Source of the DNA: Morinoia aosen
Lineage: Eukaryota > Arthropoda > Malacostraca > Amphipoda > Talitridae
Assembly: GCA_030386875.1 (NCBI GenBank)
Contig: CM059559.1
Span: forward strand, 3,779,177 to 3,843,176
Reading direction: 5' to 3'
Length of the DNA: 64,000 nucleotides
Shown here: one piece after another, positions 11,669-24,390 of the stretch
Layout of the letters: each line of letters begins with the position of its first letter
Numbering within the stretch: position 1 is the stretch's first letter
The notes under the pieces: generated by a model
Database searches by the model: none
Seen by the model: only the letters and a program-made list of their open reading frames with translations
Told to the model about the DNA's origin: nothing
Position numbers and translations under genes: made by a program

Positions 11669-13170
11669 GTGAAAATTTAGTAACTACATATTCAGTGAAA
11701 ATTTAGTAACTACATATTTAGTGAAAATTTAGTAACTACATATTTAGTGAAAATTTAGTAACTACATATTTAGTGAAAATTTAGTAACTACATATTTAGT
11801 GAAAATTTAGTAACTACATATTTAGTGAAAATTTAGTAACTACATATTCAGTGAAAATTTAGTAACTAAATATTCAGTGAAAATTTAGTAACTATATATT
11901 CAGTGAAAATTTAGTAACTACATATTCAGTGAAAATTTAGTAACTACATATTTAGTGAAAATTTAGTAACTACATATTTAGTGAAAATTTAGTAACTACA
12001 TATTTAGTGAAAATTTAGTAACTACATATTCAGTGAAAATTTAGTAACTATATATTCAGTGAAAATTTAGTAACTACATATTCAGTGAAAATTTAGTAAC
12101 TACATATTCAGTGAAAATTTAGTAACTACATATTCAGTGAAAATTTAGTAACTACATATTTAGTGAAAATTTAGTAACTACATATTTAGTGAAAATTTAG
12201 TAACTACATATTTAGTGAAAATTTAGTAACTACACATTTAGTGAAAATTTAGTAACTACATATTCAGTGAAAATTTAGTAACTAAATATTTAGTGAAAAT
12301 TTAGTAACTACATATTTAGTGAAAATTTAGTAACTACATATTTAGTGAAAATTTAGTAACTACATATTTAGTGAAAATTTAGTAACTACATATTTAGTGA
12401 AAATTTAGTAACTACATATTCAGTGAAAATTTAGTAACTAAATATTCAGTGAAAATTTAGTAACTATATATTCAGTGAAAATTTAGTAACTACATATTCA
12501 GTGAAAATTTAGTAACTACATATTTAGTGAAAATTTAGTAACTACATATTTAGTGAAAATTTAGTAACTACATATTTAGTGAAAATTTAGTAACTACATA
12601 TTCAGTGAAAATTTAGTAACTACATATTCAGTGAAAATTTAGTAACTACATATTTAGTGAAAATTTAGTAACAACATATTTAGTGAAAATTTAGTAACTA
12701 CATATTCAGTGAAAATTTAGTAACTACATATTCAGTGAAAATTTAGTAACTACATATTTAGTGAAAATTTAGTAACTACATATTTAGTGAAAATTTAGTA
12801 ACTACATATTCAGTGAAAATTTAGTAACTACATATTTAGTTAAAATTTAGTAACTACATATTTAGTGAAAATTTAGTAACTACATATTCAGTGAAAATTT
12901 AGTAACTACATATTTAGTGAAAATTTAGTAACTACATATTTAGTGAAAATTTAGTAACTACATATTCAGTGAAAATTTAGTAACTACATATTCAGTGAAA
13001 ATTTAGTAACTACATATTCAGTGAAAATTTAGTAACTACATATTCAGTGAAAATTTAGTAACTACATATTCAGTGAAAATTTAGTAACTACATATTCAGT
13101 GAAAATTTAGTAACTACATATTCAGTGAAAATTTAGTAACTACAAATTCAGTGATAATTTAGTAACTACA
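11669..13170 (+). repeat. 26-bp minisatellite, ~58 units
   Basis: The unit has the invariant core GTGAAAATTTAGTAAC followed by TACATATTYA. Units differ almost only at one T/C position and at rare changes (CTAAAT, CTATAT, TACACA, ACAACA). The order of variants repeats: the run C, AA-C, TAT-C, C, T, T, T, C at about 11840-12030 recurs 22 units (572 bp) later at about 12412-12610. The array is AT-rich and stop-filled, so it is non-coding. Confidence 0.95.
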
Positions 13171-16100
13171 AAAGAGGCTCAGATAAAGTGCTTCGGGCTT
13201 GTAGTTTGATTAATAATTAAGATCTGATGTTTTTTGCTCGAACTTCCCGGGAATTCATCTCTGCTGTTTTGATCGATGGCATGCAACGCAGTAAGTCAGC
13301 ACGGTCACGCTAGCTGAGTAAAAACTGTAATTTAAGTGCAAAATATTATTTTGAGATAGTGTATTGTGTTCATTGCATGTATCATTGTTCACTAAGCAGG
13401 AATGCCTTCACGTAAAAATTGTCCATAAAGTCTCTATACCATTAAAAAAGTTGTGCAGAATGTAATTGACAGGATGTTTCATTCAGATGTGTTATGTTGT
13501 ACTCAGCGTTTATTATTTTTTCCTCATTCTGTAGACTTCTACATGGAAGCACATCAAGACGGTACTCGATTTCTTGCCAAGTTCCACATATCTTTCACAT
13601 GCTTTCGGTGATAACCCCCCGTTTTGTAATAATCCTTGCTTTATTAGCGAAATTTTCCTTTATACCATTATCCCCCCCTCAAACGTTCTTCCTTGTTGTT
13701 TTCCTTAGCTTTCTATTCGTGTCCAGAATTTTACTCTATTTTTCGTCCCTATCTTCTTCGTTTCATTTATTTTCTCCCATTTTGCACTTCTACGTCCGCT
13801 CCTGATTTTTTTTCTTTATTTCACTTTTCACCACCTCCGTGTCCTAACCTTGTTAATTTTAGTCTTCACTTCTTTAATATACTTTAAGTTTTCCTTCACT
13901 TCTTCAATTTCCACAGCTCAATCAGCAAGCTCTGGCATCCAAAATGCAAGCGAAAAAGGTTTTTTTTTCCATGGCGAAAAATTTCACTATATGTATTCAG
14001 GTCAACGTGAAGCGCACGCTCCGCATCTTTTTGCTAAAACTGCGTCTCCGGATCCTTAAATGTGCGGCAGACGAGAGCGATGCGCTACCCCCGCGGCGGA
14101 AAAGCACGTGAACGGCCCGAACTTCAGTAACTGAATTTCGCCGCCGTCAAATAATTGAACCCCAGCTACATATTTTCATAATATTGAGATCAGGAATTTT
14201 TTGCACCAACGTGGAGATTCCTTCAAAATATGCGGTACCCATTAAGCGCATTTAGCTGAGAAAAGTTCCCGTCGTGTGTAGTGAATATTTAGTCATCCAC
14301 GTGAAATAGCGATCATGAACTGATGGTTACGCAACACGATCATAAACTCATGGTTACAAACTGATGACCATGAAATGATGGTCATGGACTGATAATTATG
14401 CACTAACGATTATAAGCTTATACTCACAAACCAATCACCATGAACTAATGGTGAACTAAATATACGACATAGGCGCTCGTAACTACACAGCATCAGGACT
14501 CGACATCATGCAACAAACGAGCTTGGAGCTCATCAGCTACCAAATGAGAGCTCCTCCTAAGACCAAAAATTTAAAAACCATTTATCGGCCGTTGTTACGT
14601 CAGCAACTAAACAATATTTAAAGCCGTGCAGCGCCCCTGCAGCGTTATCTGTAACGCTCCGAACGCAGAGGGCAGTTCAGTCTCCTCTGTTAGATATTGC
14701 TCTCCCAATGTCACAAGCACCCGAGATACGCAGACTTAACAACAATGAAGGCAGGCTTCTGTCAGTTATGAGGCTGGGTGCGGTAGAGTTATGGTCTCAG
14801 TCGAGTCACAGCAGCCTAGGATATTGTAACAACGAGACGAGAGGTCAGCTCTCGGGTTGCGGCCCGAGTAGGCTTGCTGTAGTTTCAGGAAGAGGGAGAA
14901 AGGTAAATAAGGAGAGAGAAATAGCAGACTGGCAGTAACAGCAACAGATTTCTATAACAAATTATATTATTAGATTAACAACTGCAAGCGTAATTATAAC
15001 AGAGAGAGAGAGAGAAGCTACCAAATTTTCAACTGAGGATGTAGTTACGGTGGAAGATACAGAAAATCCTATTAAAGAACACCTATAGACGCTATTATGA
15101 TAGAGAAAATAGGCGACACTATCTAAATAATGTGTGCGCAGATTATGTTAAGGCACGGAGAGAGAAACCTGCAGAGCAACAACAGAACACTAATTATACA
15201 TAGAAAGGAAATTCTCTGAAGGACAGCGATTCCACAACTTGAAGCAAACCTCGCAGCAAAAACTGCTGCTAGCTTCAACATTAATTCTGTGAGCTTCAAC
15301 TAGCTCACATTAATTCCATGAAGGAAGAAGCAGGAGTCACAGCAGGATTTCTGACGAAATCTAAGCAGGATCAACAGTTTATAAACGAGTAAGTATTCTA
15401 ATCTGACAAGCTGTAGGACCTGTAGTCAGACCAGCCAGCAGGCATCAGCAAAAGCACTGCCGTCCCTTAGAGTTGAAGTAATCCTAAGTTTTTCCCTAAG
15501 GAACTTGGTGTGGAGCTTAATTTGACAACTCTGGCAAAATATTGCGGTCCAGAGATGACAGAAGTCGACAGAGTTGTCAATATCCGTCGTTTTTACGGAG
15601 AATCTTGAAACTCTTCAAGATGGCACAGATGGAAGGCAGCAGCTCGCTTCCAAAACTCGCGGTGTGTCTCGGAAATCTATCTACTCCAAATTTCCAATCT
15701 ACCTCAACCTCAAACTACTGCTTGATTAGAACGGTCCCAATAGGAAAAGACGGTATTTTTTTCATTAGAGGGTAGCATAAATGTGAACCATCGTGGACAG
15801 TTGCGTTTTTACAGCAGAGTTTTAAAGCTCAAAAATCAATGCCGATGAGATAGTGAATATCAAAATTCCAATTAAAAATCGAGGATGCAGCGTTTACTCA
15901 CTATCATTTATGCTTTGAAAGCCGTCTTTGCGGTAAAGTTTCGAATCTAAATCAATTAAGACTCTAATTGAGGCGCTGTTTCCTCTATAACAGCTCTTGG
16001 TACTTTGCCAGACGACGAGAAAAATATTCCAGCCTTTTGGCTGGCGCGGCCACAGATTGTCTGTCTCGAAACTTATGTTTCGACAAAAATTCGGATGTTC

Positions 16101-18624
16101 AGATGGCGACTAAGATCAAACCTTCACGAGATTAGGGAAGATTTTGTCAGGCTGCCTAATAAATGAACGGCCGAATGACTTCAAATAGAGACGAAATGAC
16201 TCTTCGTCTCCTGGGAAGAGGCTGCTTGTCACATCCCCTGACTCGGGCAGTGTACCAATGCTATGCTGTGCATCTCAACTAGACTGGGCCATGCTGGCGT
16301 GTTCAACCCTTATTTATGCAGCATCAATGACTCCCTGGATGGCTTCATCATTCAGGTAGCATGCGGCTTTGAGGAAATTCATTGCTGGGGAGTCTGACGC
16401 AACACATAACTCGATAGCAGCGCTCTGTCAAGTAGGACAGAGTGCAGATCAAAATCTTTATAGGACAGTAGGACAGATCAAAATCTTCCAGGGGGATCTA
16501 TCTTCTAGGAAACTGGCAGGGGATAATTAAGATAAATGAATCTACTTTGAGTGAGATGGAAGATGTTAACTATATATTATTGAATTAGAAAAAGACAGTG
16601 AGTATTCCTGAATGAGAAAATCTAAAAATTTTGAATTAGCAAGAATAAATAAAATTATCCAAATAATGGTAAATTACGAACAACCAGATCTTACCTAGGC
16701 ATCGACTGCATAAAAATGAACTATTTTAAGCAAGTAATATCTAAGGCTTGCATGAAAAATGTGTCAAATGTTCGTATATATTAATAATATTATGTGCGTA
16801 TGATTCTGTGCAACAGTTCATTTCTGGTACATTTTTTCCAGCTTTTATTACTTCAAAATGCAACTCAATAAATATCAGCGGAGTTTCATAATGAACTGTT
16901 GAATGACAACATAGATATAGAGGATTAATTTTATTGATGGTCAGTGGAAAGGTCTTCCGTGAACAGCCTACACATGAGGAAATATGGCATTCATTTCAGA
17001 TACGGAAATATGGCGGGTGTCCAGCAGCTAGAGAGGCTACCTCTAGACCTGCGCTCGGTGTGGTGAGCAGAGTTTTAAAGTTAAAGCAAGGACCCGCACC
17101 ACCTCGTGACATGGCTGGAACTCAACTATAGCATTGAGTACTGACTCGAGTACGTTCTTTTGATTGTGTAATCATTTTATACAGCATGGAAGTAAAATGT
17201 GGCATGTTTTCTTACGCTGAAACTTCATTGAATATTTAAATAAGATGCCTCAGTTGTCTCTGAAAATAAGTTCAGTTGTTGTGAAACTGGAATTTTGCCC
17301 AGGACCAAACGAGAATTTTTCTATAAATTTGCGCCGGATGTCCAGATGACAGTCCTTTGCTAGTTAGTTATACTTCACATCTCACTGAGCGAACATCCGA
17401 TGGGTTTTTACACGCGCGATTAAAATGTTCAAGTTATTTTCCGTGACCAAAAAATTAACTTCAAAGCTACAAGAAATTTACAACGCACTAATTTAGTGCG
17501 AAATTTATTCCGAAATAGAATTTCGCTTTAAATTATGACTGAAATTTTCGGCTGCATGAAATTTATTGTATTGAAATTGTGCTGTTAATGTGCGTTTGCT
17601 TTCTCGTTTTCCTGTGAGTAGAGCTGAATAATTCAACAGGATTACGAGAAGACTTTTTTCGTCACAGTTTATTCGACAAAGTGGCTTTAAAAATGGTTAT
17701 TTACTCCCTTCTATCTCCGCTACATGCAAGCATTTCAGAGCAAAGAGACGAAATCCCTGAAACAAAGCGAGATAAATGTGCATGACATCAGTCATCTAAA
17801 TGGCAAAACTTGAAGCAATTCAACCAGCATGAAAGTGAGAGATTTCATCTATCTTTAAAAAAAGAAAAAGATGAAAGATTTATCAAAGTATTCTCCGTTC
17901 ATGAAGGCATTTGCATTCCACAACAGCGCCGTCGAAGCTCGCAACCAAACTCGCGAGTGAAACCATCAAGTCTGGGCCGCAGTGGGCAGAAATGTGAACG
18001 GTCAATGTTGCCACAACCATGTAGGCACGTCCAGGCTCGAGGCACAGCGAGCAGAAAATAACATTTTCAATACTAGCACTGATGCAGTGCGTTATATTTC
18101 ATGTTCATCATGTGTCGAATGTTACATGTGTGATGTGCAAGGAATAATTAAGCGTTAAATTGGTGAGTTCTGAAGCAAAATGAAAATTAAATTCTTGGTG
18201 ATTGTAAACGTATATATCAGATAAAACAGTAAGTATCCCTTTTTGCACTTTAATTTATCAGTGTTGTGTGAGTGATTTCTATGATATGTGAAAGTGAGCA
18301 CATGTGTGTCTCATATCCGGAGCTGGTGTGCTTGACAATGTGTAGTGTACTTGTTTCTCTCTTTGTGTCTGTGCCCGTAGTGATGTTAGGGCAAGGGCGC
18401 GTGTTTGTGTATGTCATGACATAAATCTTGCCCTTAGCTCGGTATCATGCCTTTTTGGGCGTAGGACGCTTGAAAAACCCTTTTCTTGAAGAGAAATTAA
18501 GTTCAACGCCAGGTTTCTCCTTAAAAAATGAATTAATTCATTAATTAATATTTTTGGTGTGTAATTTCTCTTGTGTTCACACAATGGGGCAGGTGTTCAC
18601 TCTTATTCACAGTTGTCGCTTGAT
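13171..18624. other. Unassigned sequence
   Basis: No gene is recognised. Minor items: a pyrimidine-rich stretch at 13490-13910; a worn ~17-bp 'ATGAACTGATGGTTA' theme at 14310-14460; an (AG)n run at 15001-15016; and a short duplication of TAGGACAG...GATCAAAATCTT at 16430-16485. Open frames of 60-83 codons here have no domain features. Confidence 0.4.
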
Positions 18625-18795
18625 TGCTTGGTTGGTCCGTCTCTCAGTTGCGCTCTTGAATCCCTAATGACCGATCTGTTTACACGAAGAATATTTTATT
18701 TGCATGTGCTATTAGGATGCATATATTTGTTTATCATTCGTATCTGGAAGATTTATTTGAGGAAAATATCGAATCCCGTCATTTTTGACGAATCG
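18625..18795. repeat. Diverged direct repeat, copy 2 (partner at 6436-6605)
   Basis: This aligns with 6436-6605, sharing GGTTGGTC, GCGCTCTTGA, ATGACCG, GTGCTATTAGGATG and AAAATATCGAATCCCGT. It is probably a second, more decayed piece of the same transposon family, although no transposase motif remains. The 113-codon frame at 18571-18912 spans it and is likely a chance product. Confidence 0.5.
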
Positions 18796-19439
18796 TGTTC
18801 AGTAGTCATAGATAAACGTCAACGGAGTGGTGTGACCCCTAAGAGAAACAAGGAAACACAAGTTCTGTATGATCACAAAATTATTAATATTTGTCGTGAG
18901 GTAATAAGTTAACAAAACTGAGCTGTGGTATCTAAGGGTTTTAGTGCTCGCGAGACCAGCAAGTGAACAAAACGGAAATGAAAGACAATGTTTTCACATG
19001 AATGGAATATAACATTATGCTCAGTTATGAGCAAGTAACCTTACAGATTCAAATGGGAACTTACCAAAGGCAGGGCGGAAGAGCAGCGCATTGCCTTAAA
19101 GGGAGTAATATTTTCCCCCTAAACAGATAAAGAAAAAGTCCATGATGATGAAGTTGGGATCCATCTACGGACAGAGTAATTGTGTTGCTGTAACATATGT
19201 TGTGCTAGTATATCTCCCATGAAGAAAATTCACCCCCACCCATCAACGTTGAGCATTCTATGAAAATAAAAATACGCTCAATTTTACATACTGCTTATAT
19301 GGTTACCCTCTAGACAGGTTTAAAAAATACAAGAGTTAATTATCTTAGGGTGTGAGTACTCATAAAAAAATAGACCGTTATCCTTGAATTTCCTGAGCAG
19401 TTCATTACTTCGTAAATTTCAATAAGCGAAAACATGTGA
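18796..19439. other. Unassigned sequence
   Basis: Nothing is recognised between the diverged repeat and the 42-bp array. Confidence 0.4.
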
Positions 19440-20000
19440 TCCCTTTCTTCCAATAAATTAAAAAATGAGCCAGCACAACCAGCTGTCAGTGGAGGTGGCT
19501 TCAGGACTATTTCAACAACCGGTGTCAATGAAGGTAGTTACAATACTGTTGTAAACACAACCGGTGTCAATGAAGGTAGTTACAATACTGTTGTAAACAC
19601 AACCGGTGTCAATGATGGTAGTTACAATACTGTTGTAAACACAACCGGTGTCAATGATGGTAGTTACAATACTGTCGTAAACACAACCGGTGTCAATGAT
19701 GGTAGTTACAATACTGTTGTAAACACAACCGGTGTCAATGATGGTAGTTACAATACTGTTGTAAACACAACCGGTGTCAATGATGGTAGTTACAATACTG
19801 TTGTAAACACAACCGGTGTCAATGATGGTAGTTACAATACTGTTGTAAACACAACCGGTGTCAATGATGGTAGTTACAATACTGTTGTAAACACAACCGG
19901 TGTCAATGATGGTAGTTACAATACTGTTGTAAACACAACCGGTGTCAATGACGGTAGTTACAATACAACAGTATCGACTGATGAATTACTGACTCACTGA
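19440..20000 (+). other. ATG-less 186-codon open frame spanning a 14-residue repeat
   Basis: One plus frame is open from just after a TGA at 19437-19439 to the TGA at 19998-20000. It starts SLSSNKLKNEPAQPAVSGGG, then reads eleven units of TGVN(E/D)GSYNTVVNT, and ends TTVSTDELLTH. There is no ATG in frame, so if coding it would be an internal or terminal exon; CAACCAG at about 19484-19490 is a possible acceptor. Unit changes are E/D or synonymous in this frame. A minus frame is also open through the array, so openness alone is weak evidence. No known family was recognised. Confidence 0.3.
19517..19980 (+). repeat. 42-bp tandem array, 11 units
   Basis: Units begin ACCGGTGTCAATGA and end TGTTGTAAACACA, with a period of exactly 42 bp. 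They are almost identical; the first two carry GAA where the rest carry GAT, and the last diverges after TTACAAT. Because 42 is a multiple of three, the same peptide is read in every unit. Confidence 0.95.
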
Positions 20001-22101
20001 CTCAGGAAAAAATGACATGTTATTTGGCCTTTCCTTATCGGCTTTCCGGAGTTTCACTGTTCAAAGGGCGAAGTATGAACCAATCTGAGTGTAAATTCTA
20101 TTAATTGACAGTAAATTCGTTTAGAATGTTTTCCAGGGAGATTTTTCTACTTGATATACAGTATATTACAAATCCTTCAGAGCAACATTTTTCTCAGAGA
20201 TAAAACAATTTTACCTATCACTCCTTTTTACAAGCGCGGGATCAGTTAAAATGATTTCCAATCACAATCTAAGAGGTAGTGCAAGTGCAATCTGCTGAAT
20301 CAAAAGGGGTTTTCCTGCAATCTCTCCAAGACGCTTCCTTCATTTTCTATGAGCAACAGCTGGAACAGCTACTTTCTGTGATAAATTGTATGCCATAGCG
20401 GGGGTATTGAACCAGAATTTTTTGCCCACAATGTAAGGTTTAATCTGCTGCACCTCGGAGAAGATAGTTGCTGCAAGTCAGTCCTTGTTCTGGCTGCAAG
20501 TAGATTGTGTAATGATTCTGTACGATAAATTCGAAAACGAGAAGAGACTCCACGTCTGAAGGAAAACAAGGCCTGATCTAAGCTTGACGAAGTTAGAAGC
20601 GGAACCCAACGCTGACGCAAGAGTGCTGTACTCTACAGCGTTCAGCCAAGTGCGCTGACTCTGGGGTGGGTGCTGATGTACAAGGCATCCCCATAAAGTG
20701 TACTCACTCTTTGACTGCCCAGTCTTTGGATATTTTGTTTTGTCGTAGATGTTTATTGACTAGGATATAAGTTTATTGAGTTAAATGAGAGATAGGAACA
20801 TCAAATTTAAGAAAATTAAATGTCATAAATGCAAACTTAGTTGAACTTGGAACAAGAACAAAAAATACATGATTAATAATTATAATTCAGTCAGATGATC
20901 AATACATTGTTTTGGGTCACCCTAAAATGAGCTTTATTTCTCAAATCTGGCATACAGGACTGCTTTTCGGACGCTGAAGGGGATGCGTAGGAAAGAAAAT
21001 GCGGACCGAATTTCAAAAGACACTCAACTGTTCTTTTGAAAACGACGACACGTCACGCAGCTCTCCATCGCTTCGCCCTTCACGGCTGGATCGCGCTGAT
21101 AACGCGCGTCTGCGTGCTGTGGGGAGCCTGCACTCGGTGAACCTTCGAATCTTCAAACACCACGTTTTTCCAAATGTCTGAGAACCTTTCATTACGTCTT
21201 CGCAACGTCAGAAATTGCTCGTGAGTACTTCTCTGAGATGATCTCCGTTAAGAACTTGTAGGAGTCTGCCTGAAATTCTCCAGATGACACACATGCTTGA
21301 AGAAACTTAAACGATTTTGGGTCTCACTTGGCTTGGTTGCTTTGGATTGAAAGAGCGCCATGACGACGTTCTAAGGCTCCCGCCGGTTATTGCTGTTGTG
21401 GTTCTAATTTCCGTTCCGGAGGTACCACATCATGTTATTGTTTCAATCCCAGACGAACTGATAGCGCGTTCCCAAAACTTCAGGATATAATCCAGAATTG
21501 AACTCCAGATTCTATGGCGACACAAAGTCCGACGGACCAACATAAAGTTAGTGTTAGCTGCACCAAACAGTGTGACTCGGTGTGCCAGAAACACAGAAAA
21601 TTATATATTTGGTCGGAGTATTTCGAGGTTCAACGCGTCACATTGCTTGGCCGAAGTAATTTTGGGTTCAGTTAAGAAAAATATGCTGAGATGAGTTAAG
21701 AATTATAAATAATTTGTCGAAATTTACAGAGGATTTCAACGTGGAAACTGTTTCAAGTAAGTAAAAAAGCTTTAAATTTTTGAAGATATTCCATTATCTT
21801 TAATTGTGTTGGGCATTAAATTTCAGGATAATTCTATAATTTATCTCTAATGGCCGGCTAAAAAATTTTAATCTCGAACATCTTACCGTCATTAACCATG
21901 AATAACAATTCAAGCTTGAAATTTGTTGAAAATTTTAAATGAACAAAGTAAGGTTTTGAAAATTTCAAAAACCCTGTAGACAAGCCTTCAACGCTTTGAA
22001 ATTTACTTTTTCGAAGAAATGAAAAAGTTTTCTAAAATTCGTTCATTGACTTGAAAAAAACAATTGAAGGTTTGATGTCATTCTACGAATTGCAACACTA
22101 T
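20001..22101. other. Unassigned sequence
   Basis: No gene is recognised. The minus frame at 20369-20620 (83 codons) has no domain features. Confidence 0.4.
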
Positions 22102-22105
22102 TTAA

Positions 22106-22325
22106 AACGTTCACCGCGATGGGTTAAACTGAAGTTCAGTATTCAACTCAAAATTTAAGTTAATTGCACTAAGCAGTTGTGAGAATAACAAACACTAACT
22201 AGACCGTGATTTCATTTAGCTTAAATTAAGTATTCAAGAAAATTGAGTTGTTTACAACTGGTCGATCAGCACCAATGTGAAAATTACTTTCGCGTACACC
22301 GGCGGCTGGCATCGCGACGCACATG
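22106..22325. mobile_element. piggyBac-type MITE, copy 3
   Basis: TTAA flanks it at 22102-22105 and 22326-22329. The ends AACGTTCACCGCGATGG and inverse CATGTGCGTCGCGATGCC share the CGCGATG block. The interior aligns with the other two copies (AAACTGAAGTTCAGTATTC, a TCATTTAGC block, an ACTGGTCGATCAGCA block). Confidence 0.72.
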
Positions 22326-22329
22326 TTAA

Positions 22330-23079
22330 GCACCATTCGAGCGTGCCGAAGCAGTCGGTTAATAAGCAGAGTGTTAACTATAGTTCAATTTCATGAAGTA
22401 AGTTGAGTTACGAATCCAATCTGCAGCGTATTCAAGCCATGGTTGGTGCAAAGTTCTACGCTAAAGCGTTTTATTTTACTGAACCAGCTGGGTTCAGTCC
22501 AACTTTCAAGTTGGATGTGTCATGTATTTGGCAGAAATTCGTGCGAAACATGGCGATCCGCCCACACGCAGCGACAAAGGTTAATGTCTTACTGTATGGA
22601 GCCCTAAAAGGGCTGTAAGCAAATCTAGATTGAGGAAAATTATTAATGCGTGATCAATCTTTGATGTACGATGAAATTAATTTAAGGTGTGATCAATATG
22701 TGATTGAAGTTCGCGTTCATTCACGTATTGCTTACGACATAGCTAGAGTAATACTAAGAAAATTATCAGTTTTTCGATATTCTTGATTAGGTTTAGGTAA
22801 ATTTTTCACAAGGCAAAGGTTCTTTTATCTGAAGATCACGTTTAGATCCTCTTTTTATGCTTTCCATTCATGCATAGCGAGCTTTACAAAAGAGAGCTCA
22901 ATTAGTTTCTTCTATACCTTAACAAAATGTTCAAATGCTTTCGATCTGATGAGTTGAAGCGCGTACGGAAAACCTTAAAAGTAATTTAATTTGGAAAGTT
23001 TATTTATCTGAAAGTCACTTTTTTCCAAGAACAGACCGACTTTTATCCCCCAATATAATGAAAAGAGCTTGTTGCTTGT
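22330..23079. other. Unassigned sequence
   Basis: No feature is supported. A 71-codon plus frame at 22403-22618 is unrecognised. Confidence 0.4.
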
Positions 23080-23394
23080 GCTCTCCGTGGTACAGTGGTT
23101 AAGGGATCGGGCTCGTACGTTGGAGTCGCGGGTTCGTATCCCGGCGCTGGCGCGGAGATTTTCCCCGTTGGGTATAAGGGAAAGCTCAAGCACTCAACCA
23201 CCCCAAGCACACCCCACTCAACCCAGGTGTCGGAAATGGGTACCGGCTTTACGGGGGAACCGTCATGGTGTCCTATATATAGGGTTAGTTATAAGACATT
23301 TGAAAAACCAATGCTAAGATCATATGTATCAGGCTTGATTGGAAATAAAGCATCCCAAAGATGCCGATGTTAACCTTTAACCTTTGTTAACCTT
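23080..23394 (+). mobile_element. tRNA-derived SINE, copy 1
   Basis: The head has an A box (TGGTACAGTGG, 23088-23098) and a B box (GGTTCGTATCCC, 23131-23142) with tRNA-like spacing, followed by a family-specific body with GGGTACCGGCTTTACGGGG. The tail reads GATTGGAAATAAAGCATCCC and ends in TTAACCTT repeats. Copy 2 at 50507-50800 matches along its full length. GGAAATAAA near the 3' end resembles LINE tails, which may show how the SINE borrows LINE machinery. The open frames across it (23069-23373) are not genes. Confidence 0.9.
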
Positions 23395-23574
23395 CATTGG
23401 TCAGTCCGTTCTCTGTCCCACCCTGTAAACTGGATACCTAAACTCAATCTGATCACTGCAATTGTCGTTGTGCTTTTCGAATTGCAATCTATTGCTATTG
23501 ATTGCAATTCCTTCGGATGTAATTCCAATTAAAAATAGAAATTGAACGAAAAGTTTATCAGCATCTTAGTATTA

Positions 23575-24070
23575 GTTTCTTAAAGACTCGTATTCAATGT
23601 ACAGACGGTCTCAAGACAGAGAGGTGGACCATTTAGCATCAATAACAGAAAAATCTACGCACAAGGCACGGTAGAGGAAACAAGGTAGGTTCAAACCAGT
23701 CTTTTTTTGTTCACGATCTGGTTTTGCTGACGTCACGGCAACGAACCAATAGCAGCGCTCAAATTGCATCTGGTAGCACTGCTACCCCCTAATCTGGCTC
23801 CACTATTGGCCTAACGACGTAGCGTTTTGGTGACGTCATAAAGTTTGCTTAAAATGAAGCCTTTCTATTGGCTAAACGAACAGGAGGAGTTGTACTTTCT
23901 CCCATAGAAATGACCCTACTTTGTTTCCTCTACCGTGGTACAAGGTGTGTTCTCACACGGGATACTCTGCACATGGAAACAGCAGGATCGGAAGGCAGAG
24001 GAAGAAAAGGCATAAAAAAGATAGCGAGGAAGGCGTGATTTTTCTGCTAAATATTGAATGTGGAGTATGT
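23575..24070 (-). repeat. Dispersed cassette C, minus-oriented copy interrupted by a MITE
   Basis: The reverse complement carries cassette landmarks: CCCGTGTGAGAACACACCTTG on one side, and GTGCGTAGATT followed by GCTAAATGGTCC on the other. The hAT-type MITE at 23667-23937 splits it, and its target duplication (G[C/T]ACAAGG) is cassette sequence. The cassette is therefore older than the MITE. This is the only minus-strand copy seen. Confidence 0.6.
23667..23937. mobile_element. hAT-type MITE, copy 1
   Basis: The terminal inverted repeats are CACGGTAGAGGAAACAAGG and the inverse ending CTTTGTTTCCTCTACCGTG. The 8-bp flanks GCACAAGG and GTACAAGG form a target duplication with one mismatch; 8 bp is the hAT signature. 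No coding capacity in 271 bp. It carries two TGACGTCA (CRE) palindromes at 23728-23735 and 23831-23838 and opposed CCAAT boxes at 23746-23750 and 23867-23871. Confidence 0.85.
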
Positions 24071-24390
24071 TTATTGCTGATCTGGCAGCAATACTGCTCT
24101 ACCGAAAAAGTTGGGCCTATGTTAAAAATATCGTTGCTCCAAAATAAATTGCAATTTTGAGTTTTTGAGCTGTATCTTTTTTCTTTACTGTGTTTCACAT
24201 TTTATAAATCCAAACTCATGATTGTAGCGCATCTGATAAAACTAATTTTTAAGAATTATTCTATGTAAAACGAGAATTGAGAATCGCATCCTCAATACAA
24301 GTGAGAATTTTTAAAATTTGCATTAGTTTATTGCGTAAGGAAGGGTGTTCAATTTTACTCGTTTTGTAGTACTAAAAGCGGAGTGTTGAA

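Noticed and set aside
14600-14700. TATTTAAAG with downstream CAGTTCAGTCTC as a promoter or LTR
   Set aside because: TATA-like and initiator-like words are about 60 bp apart, not about 30, and no matching second LTR or primer-binding site was seen.
23069-23373. ORFs over the SINE, and the SINE heads as tRNA genes
   Set aside because: The tRNA-like heads have A and B boxes but no proper acceptor stem and are followed by the same SINE body twice.
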